Shown here: positions 32,772 to 35,607 of the stretch, piece after piece
Layout of the letters: each line of letters starts with the position of its first letter
Position numbering within the stretch: position 1 is the first letter of the stretch
Assembly: GCA_913062845.1 (NCBI GenBank)
Contig: CAJXVZ010000030.1
Coordinates: forward strand, 1-35,607
DNA from: an uncultured Psychroflexus sp.
GTDB taxonomy: Bacteria > Bacteroidota > Bacteroidia > Flavobacteriales > Flavobacteriaceae
Direction of reading: 5' to 3'
Length of the DNA stretch: 35,607 nucleotides
Translations under genes and position numbers: made by a program
The notes under the pieces: generated by a model
Database searches by the model: none
What the model saw: only the letters and a program-made list of their open reading frames with translations
What the model was told of the DNA's origin: nothing

Positions 32772-34008
32772 ACCAATTGTAATCTACATAAAAGCCCTTT
32801 CGCTTTCCTGGTAACTTACCTGTGCCATAAAAATCACCTTTTTCTGTTCGAATGTGGCCAATACCTTTTTCGTTTTGAATCATAATTTTTTTATGATGTA
32901 CAGCTATATTATAAGTATAAGTCCCTTGACTCAGGGGCCACTTATTGATTTCAAGGTAAGCAGTCCCTTCCTTTTCTTGAACTATAAAATCAATGGTGTC
33001 ACTTCTGCATGCGAAAAGAAAATTCATAAACTCATCAAAAAAACCAACTGAGAGGGATAATTCTTGCAAATTAGGATTTGAGTACTTTGTCTCTAAGATT
33101 ACTTTTTGACCGCTCATCACTCGATTAATTTTTTTAAAATTTTCATCTAAAAACATAATCTGCGTAATTCCAACCTTTACCTCATTTTCACTTAAATAAT
33201 TTATTTGACCAGAAATAGAATTAGATAAGTAAAAATCTATACCCTCATTAACACCGCCTTCAAATGAGACTTTACCGTTATCAATAACCATCAGATTATT
33301 GCACAAATTTTTTATGGCTCCCATATCATGACTGACAAACAACACCGTTCTGCCACCAGTCCCGGAAATGTCTTTCATCTTGCCAAGGGCTTTTTTTTGA
33401 AATTCGGCATCGCCTACGGCAAGTACTTCATCGATAACCAATATATCTGGCTCGAGATGTGCGGCCACGGCAAAAGCCAGACGAACACGCATTCCTGAAG
33501 AATAACGTTTTACTGGAGTATCAATATACATTTCACAACCGGAAAATTCTATAATCTCTTGTTCCTTGGATTTTATTTCGGCTTTGGTCATACCAAGAAT
33601 GGCACCATTTAGAAAAATGTTTTCTCTACCAGTCAATTCCGGATGAAAGCCTGTCCCAACTTCCAAAAGAGAGGCTATTCTGCCTTTCGTCTTGATTTCA
33701 CCGGTAGTGGGTAAGGTCACCCGGGATAATAGTTTCAGTAATGTAGATTTACCAGCACCATTTTTACCGATTATGCCTAAAACTTCGCCTTGTTGAACCT
33801 CAAAATTAATGTCTTTTAGCGCCCAGACATAATTTTCTTTAGCAGATTGACTTCGATCGTTGACAGCACCAACTTTGAGATAAGGATCCTCTTTTCCTCT
33901 GACCTTATGCCACCATCGGTTGAGATCATGGCTTAAAGTCCCTGTACCTACAAGCCCAAGCCGGTATTGTTTGGAGATGTTTGATGCTTTAAGTATGATA
34001 TTGGACAT
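32758..34008 (-). CDS. Wzt-like polysaccharide/O-antigen ABC exporter ATPase with C-terminal glycan-binding domain
   Basis: A 416-residue ATPase. Residues 1-255 are an ABC domain: Walker A GKNGAGKST (81-89), signature YSSGMRVRLAFAVA (169-182), Walker B ILVIDEVLAVGD (189-200), H-loop H227 in FVSHDMG, plus the polysaccharide-exporter insert RWWHKVRGKEDPYLKVG. Residues about 275-416 are a separate beta-rich Wzt-C-type domain, which in the family recognises the terminal modification of the glycan before export. The ABC half is about 40-48% GC in sampled lines, whereas the C-terminal half is about 20-33%, so the C-domain looks exchanged. It overlaps the acetyl/sulfotransferase fusion by 14 bases. 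No Wzm permease gene is adjacent in the window. Confidence 0.9.
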   Translation of the reverse strand: MSNIILKASNISKQYRLGLVGTGTLSHDLNRWWHKVRGKEDPYLKVGAVNDRSQSAKENYVWALKDINFEVQQGEVLGIIGKNGAGKSTLLKLLSRVTLPTTGEIKTKGRIASLLEVGTGFHPELTGRENIFLNGAILGMTKAEIKSKEQEIIEFSGCEMYIDTPVKRYSSGMRVRLAFAVAAHLEPDILVIDEVLAVGDAEFQKKALGKMKDISGTGGRTVLFVSHDMGAIKNLCNNLMVIDNGKVSFEGGVNEGIDFYLSNSISGQINYLSENEVKVGITQIMFLDENFKKINRVMSGQKVILETKYSNPNLQELSLSVGFFDEFMNFLFACRSDTIDFIVQEKEGTAYLEINKWPLSQGTYTYNIAVHHKKIMIQNEKGIGHIRTEKGDFYGTGKLPGKRKGFYVDYNWYESN

Positions 34009-34027
34009 TAGAAATAAAAACTATAAA

Positions 34028-34035
34028 CAAATGTA
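34028..34035 (-). promoter_or_regulatory. -7 promoter box for wzt
   Basis: The minus strand reads TACATTTG (TAnnTTTG) 19 bases before the ATG at 34008, which suggests that wzt is the first gene of its transcript. Confidence 0.45.
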
Positions 34036-34093
34036 ATCAATGAATATCTAATTATTAAAATTTACAGCAACTATAATGATTCAAATTAAATGT

Positions 34094-34101
34094 TAGATTT
34101 G
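34094..34101 (+). promoter_or_regulatory. -7 promoter box for the lipoprotein at 34117
   Basis: TAGATTTG matches TAnnTTTG 15 bases before the ATG at 34117. Confidence 0.45.
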
Positions 34102-34116
34102 TAAAAAAAATGAAAA

Positions 34117-34569
34117 ATGAATAAATTACTTTTGTTTGCATTCATTATGCTTTTAGTTGGTTGTGAAAATGATGATTCTCAACCTAGCAATAATAATACG
34201 CTCGTGGGTTCATGGGAAATTACTACATTAGTTAGTGAAGTAGCATTAGACTTAAACAATGATGATACAGCTTCTCAAAATATACATGAAGAAATAGATT
34301 GTATTATCGAAACTATTAACTTTGAAAGTGATGGCACATGGTCTGGCACGACGGGTTATGGTATTTCATTCTTTACAGAGTTACAAACTATACTTTGTTT
34401 TGATAATTCAGGAAGTGGGACATGGTCTTTAGATGGAAGTACACTTACAATTACTAACGATACTTTTACTAATACCCATACTATAACTTTAACTGAAGAC
34501 ACTCTTAGTTTTGATCAGATGGAAAATTTGATTCCAACTTCAGTTATAGCTACTTATGTAAAAATTTAA
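34117..34569 (+). CDS. Lipocalin-like domain lipoprotein, paralogue of the one at 5822-6355
   Basis: A 150-residue protein with a clear lipoprotein signal (KLLLFAFIMLLVGC, cysteine at residue 16, then acidic ENDD). The mature domain opens LVGSWEITTL, then has an acidic DLNNDDTASQN stretch, an E-E-x-x-C element, DGTWSG and CFDNSGSGTWSLDGSTLTI, and ends YVKI. Order and spacing match the lipoprotein near 6 kb, including the acidic loop, the two cysteines and the VKI end. It has its own promoter and is not obviously linked to wzt, which is divergent. Function unknown. Confidence 0.8.
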   Translation: MNKLLLFAFIMLLVGCENDDSQPSNNNTLVGSWEITTLVSEVALDLNNDDTASQNIHEEIDCIIETINFESDGTWSGTTGYGISFFTELQTILCFDNSGSGTWSLDGSTLTITNDTFTNTHTITLTEDTLSFDQMENLIPTSVIATYVKI

Positions 34570-34610
34570 TACCCATTGAGTTTTATGAAATAAGCTTATA
34601 TTTCAGGGTA
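34570..34610. terminator. Possible AT-rich hairpin between convergent genes
   Basis: Inner arms TGAAATA (34586-34592) / TATTTCA (34599-34605) and outer arms TACCC (34570-34574) / GGGTA (34606-34610) give a two-part inverted repeat between the lipoprotein and the CPxCG gene, which converge here. There is no T run, so termination is only suggested. Confidence 0.3.
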
Positions 34611-34622
34611 ATTTGTAAATGC

Positions 34623-34802
34623 TTACTGGATAGCCTTAGCTTCAAAGTTAATAACTTCTTCGTTTTGTGATTGACAAGATACCTCAATAGGCCGGCAACA
34701 TACTTCGCAATCTTCAATATAGGTTTGTGATGACACTGATGTGTCAATCAACATGCTGATGGTTTCCCAACAATACGGACATTGAAAAAAGTGTTCGTGC
34801 AT
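34623..34802 (-). CDS. CPxCG-motif cysteine-rich small protein
   Basis: A 59-residue protein, found by translating the gap after the TolC-family gene. It starts MHEHFFQCPYCWETISMLID and has two paired-cysteine knuckles, C8/C11 (CPYC) and C32/C35 with C36 (CEVCC), followed by RPIEV and one further cysteine at 43. This fits the small zinc-ribbon CPxCG family of Proteobacteria and Bacteroidetes, function unknown. Its ATG lies two bases after the stop of the TolC-family gene, so they are co-transcribed. In this copy the first motif reads CPYCW, not CPYCG, so the name-giving glycine is replaced. Confidence 0.82.
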   Translation of the reverse strand: MHEHFFQCPYCWETISMLIDTSVSSQTYIEDCEVCCRPIEVSCQSQNEEVINFEAKAIQ

Positions 34803-34804
34803 AA

Positions 34805-35607
34805 CTAAAACTCAATATTTAAAAGTTGACCTGTGAGTTGTAATAACTGTAATTCTGCCAGTTTTGCATCGTATTTGGCAAGATTATAACTCGTTTTTGC
34901 GTTTTGAAGATTCACCTGTGCCTGTCTGAATTCAACTGAGGTGATCTGACCAAGTTCGAATTGATTTTCAGTCCTGTTGAAATTATCAATGTTGGTCTGG
35001 ACATTTTGTTCCTGCAGGTTATAAATGTATAATCTTGTCTTATAAGTATTTAAAGCATTCTGGATATCCCGGTTTACTTCAGTCTGGATTTGCTTTTTCT
35101 GAAGTTCCTGGTTTTCATAATTGATCTTTGCATTTTGAATCCTTACGGCCGTTTGACCACTGTCAAACAAATTCCAATTCAGACTTATACCGGCTGCAAG
35201 TCTATCTGACGTTTGAATGGAACCAGGAAAGAAGGGCGATTCCGGACTTACGTTCCTGTTCCAACCGTAGGATCCTACCAAATCTATAGTGGGTAAATAT
35301 CCTGTTTTACTTATCTTCTGATCGTAAACGCTTAATTCAAGGTTCTTTTCAATTTGTAACAAAGATACATTGTTAAGTTTATAGTCTTCTACAAACTTTT
35401 CAATCTTCAACATAGGTGTAAAAGAAATGGTGGTGTCTACATTAAAATCCTGAAAATCTGTAGAATTAAGGACGACTTGCAAATCACGTTTAGCATTGTC
35501 TAATGTTTGTTTTTCGTTGATGAGATTAATACTGTCGTTGGCCACATCAACATCAGCATTAAGTACCTGTAATTTATTGACCTGCCCATATTCAAAGAGG
35601 TATTCCA
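34805..35607 (-). CDS. TolC-family outer-membrane efflux protein, C-terminal part
   Basis: The frame is open from the right edge (visible N-terminal end EYLFEYGQVNKLQVLNADVD) to a stop at 34805, so about 266 C-terminal residues are present. GQVNKLQVLNADVDVAND and GQITSVEFRQAQVNLQNAK are the two copies of the TolC inner-repeat signature, each followed by a long helix. Between them is the strand-rich YLPTIDLVGSYGWNRN ... ISLNWNLFDSG region. The protein forms the outer-membrane channel of a tripartite pump. The pump and adaptor genes, if linked, would lie upstream beyond the window. Confidence 0.9.
   Translation of the reverse strand, partial: EYLFEYGQVNKLQVLNADVDVANDSINLINEKQTLDNAKRDLQVVLNSTDFQDFNVDTTISFTPMLKIEKFVEDYKLNNVSLLQIEKNLELSVYDQKISKTGYLPTIDLVGSYGWNRNVSPESPFFPGSIQTSDRLAAGISLNWNLFDSGQTAVRIQNAKINYENQELQKKQIQTEVNRDIQNALNTYKTRLYIYNLQEQNVQTNIDNFNRTENQFELGQITSVEFRQAQVNLQNAKTSYNLAKYDAKLAELQLLQLTGQLLNIEF

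Overview
The window reads as chromosomal DNA of a Bacteroidetes bacterium, most likely a marine-type Flavobacteriaceae. The evidence is low GC, no obvious Shine-Dalgarno sequences, a recurring TAnnTTTG promoter box upstream of most transcription units, a type IX secretion (T9SS) type-B C-terminal domain protein, DUF6146- and DUF6495-type proteins, and a flavobacterial gene order such as ferredoxin / luxC-like / serC / serA. Most of the window is housekeeping and metabolism. No rRNA, tRNA, CRISPR array or prophage was seen.

Layout. 1-615: truncated IS4-type transposase running off the left edge, then a gene-poor stretch. 949-3148: hemN (anaerobic haem synthesis) and a tandem universal stress protein, closed by a strong terminator. 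3399-5743: a two-gene unit, a cystathionine-synthase-like PLP enzyme and an alpha-oxoamine synthase, that best fits the first two steps of capnine (sulfonolipid) synthesis. 5822-9340, minus strand: a lipocalin-like lipoprotein, two guanidino-group-modifying enzymes (CtlX type and arginine deiminase/DDAH type), an M23 peptidase and a zinc-ribbon membrane protein. 9341-9704: a repeat-rich gap. 9705-13202, minus: a fused B12-dependent acyl-CoA mutase (IcmF type). 13470-19550, plus: a small conserved protein, FMN reductase + pabB, tilS + a DsbD-like reductase, and a hypothetical protein. 19686-21361, minus: an FMN-dependent alpha-hydroxy-acid dehydrogenase and a 2[4Fe-4S] ferredoxin. 21422-25616, plus: LuxC-like acyl-CoA reductase, serC, serA, an RlpA/SPOR protein and a DUF6146 lipoprotein. 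25622-31314, minus: T9SS cargo, coaD, ddl, hisS and a DUF6495 protein. 31401-34008, minus: an O-acetyltransferase-sulfotransferase fusion with a Wzt-like polysaccharide export ATPase. 34117-35607: a second lipocalin-like lipoprotein, a 59-residue CPxCG protein and the C-terminal part of a TolC-family protein.

Two places stand out. The first is the putative capnine pair, whose likely substrate O-phosphoserine is also the product of serC/serA in this window. The second is the wzt / acetyl-sulfotransferase unit. There a single polypeptide appears able to add two different decorations to an exported glycan, the paired Wzt has a C-terminal domain of strikingly different base composition from its ATPase domain, and no permease gene is adjacent.

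Several starts were moved from the longest open frame. pabB and the T9SS cargo protein probably start at TTG, the DDAH-like gene at GTG, and ddl, ctlX, the oxoamine synthase and the M23/zinc-ribbon genes at internal ATGs.
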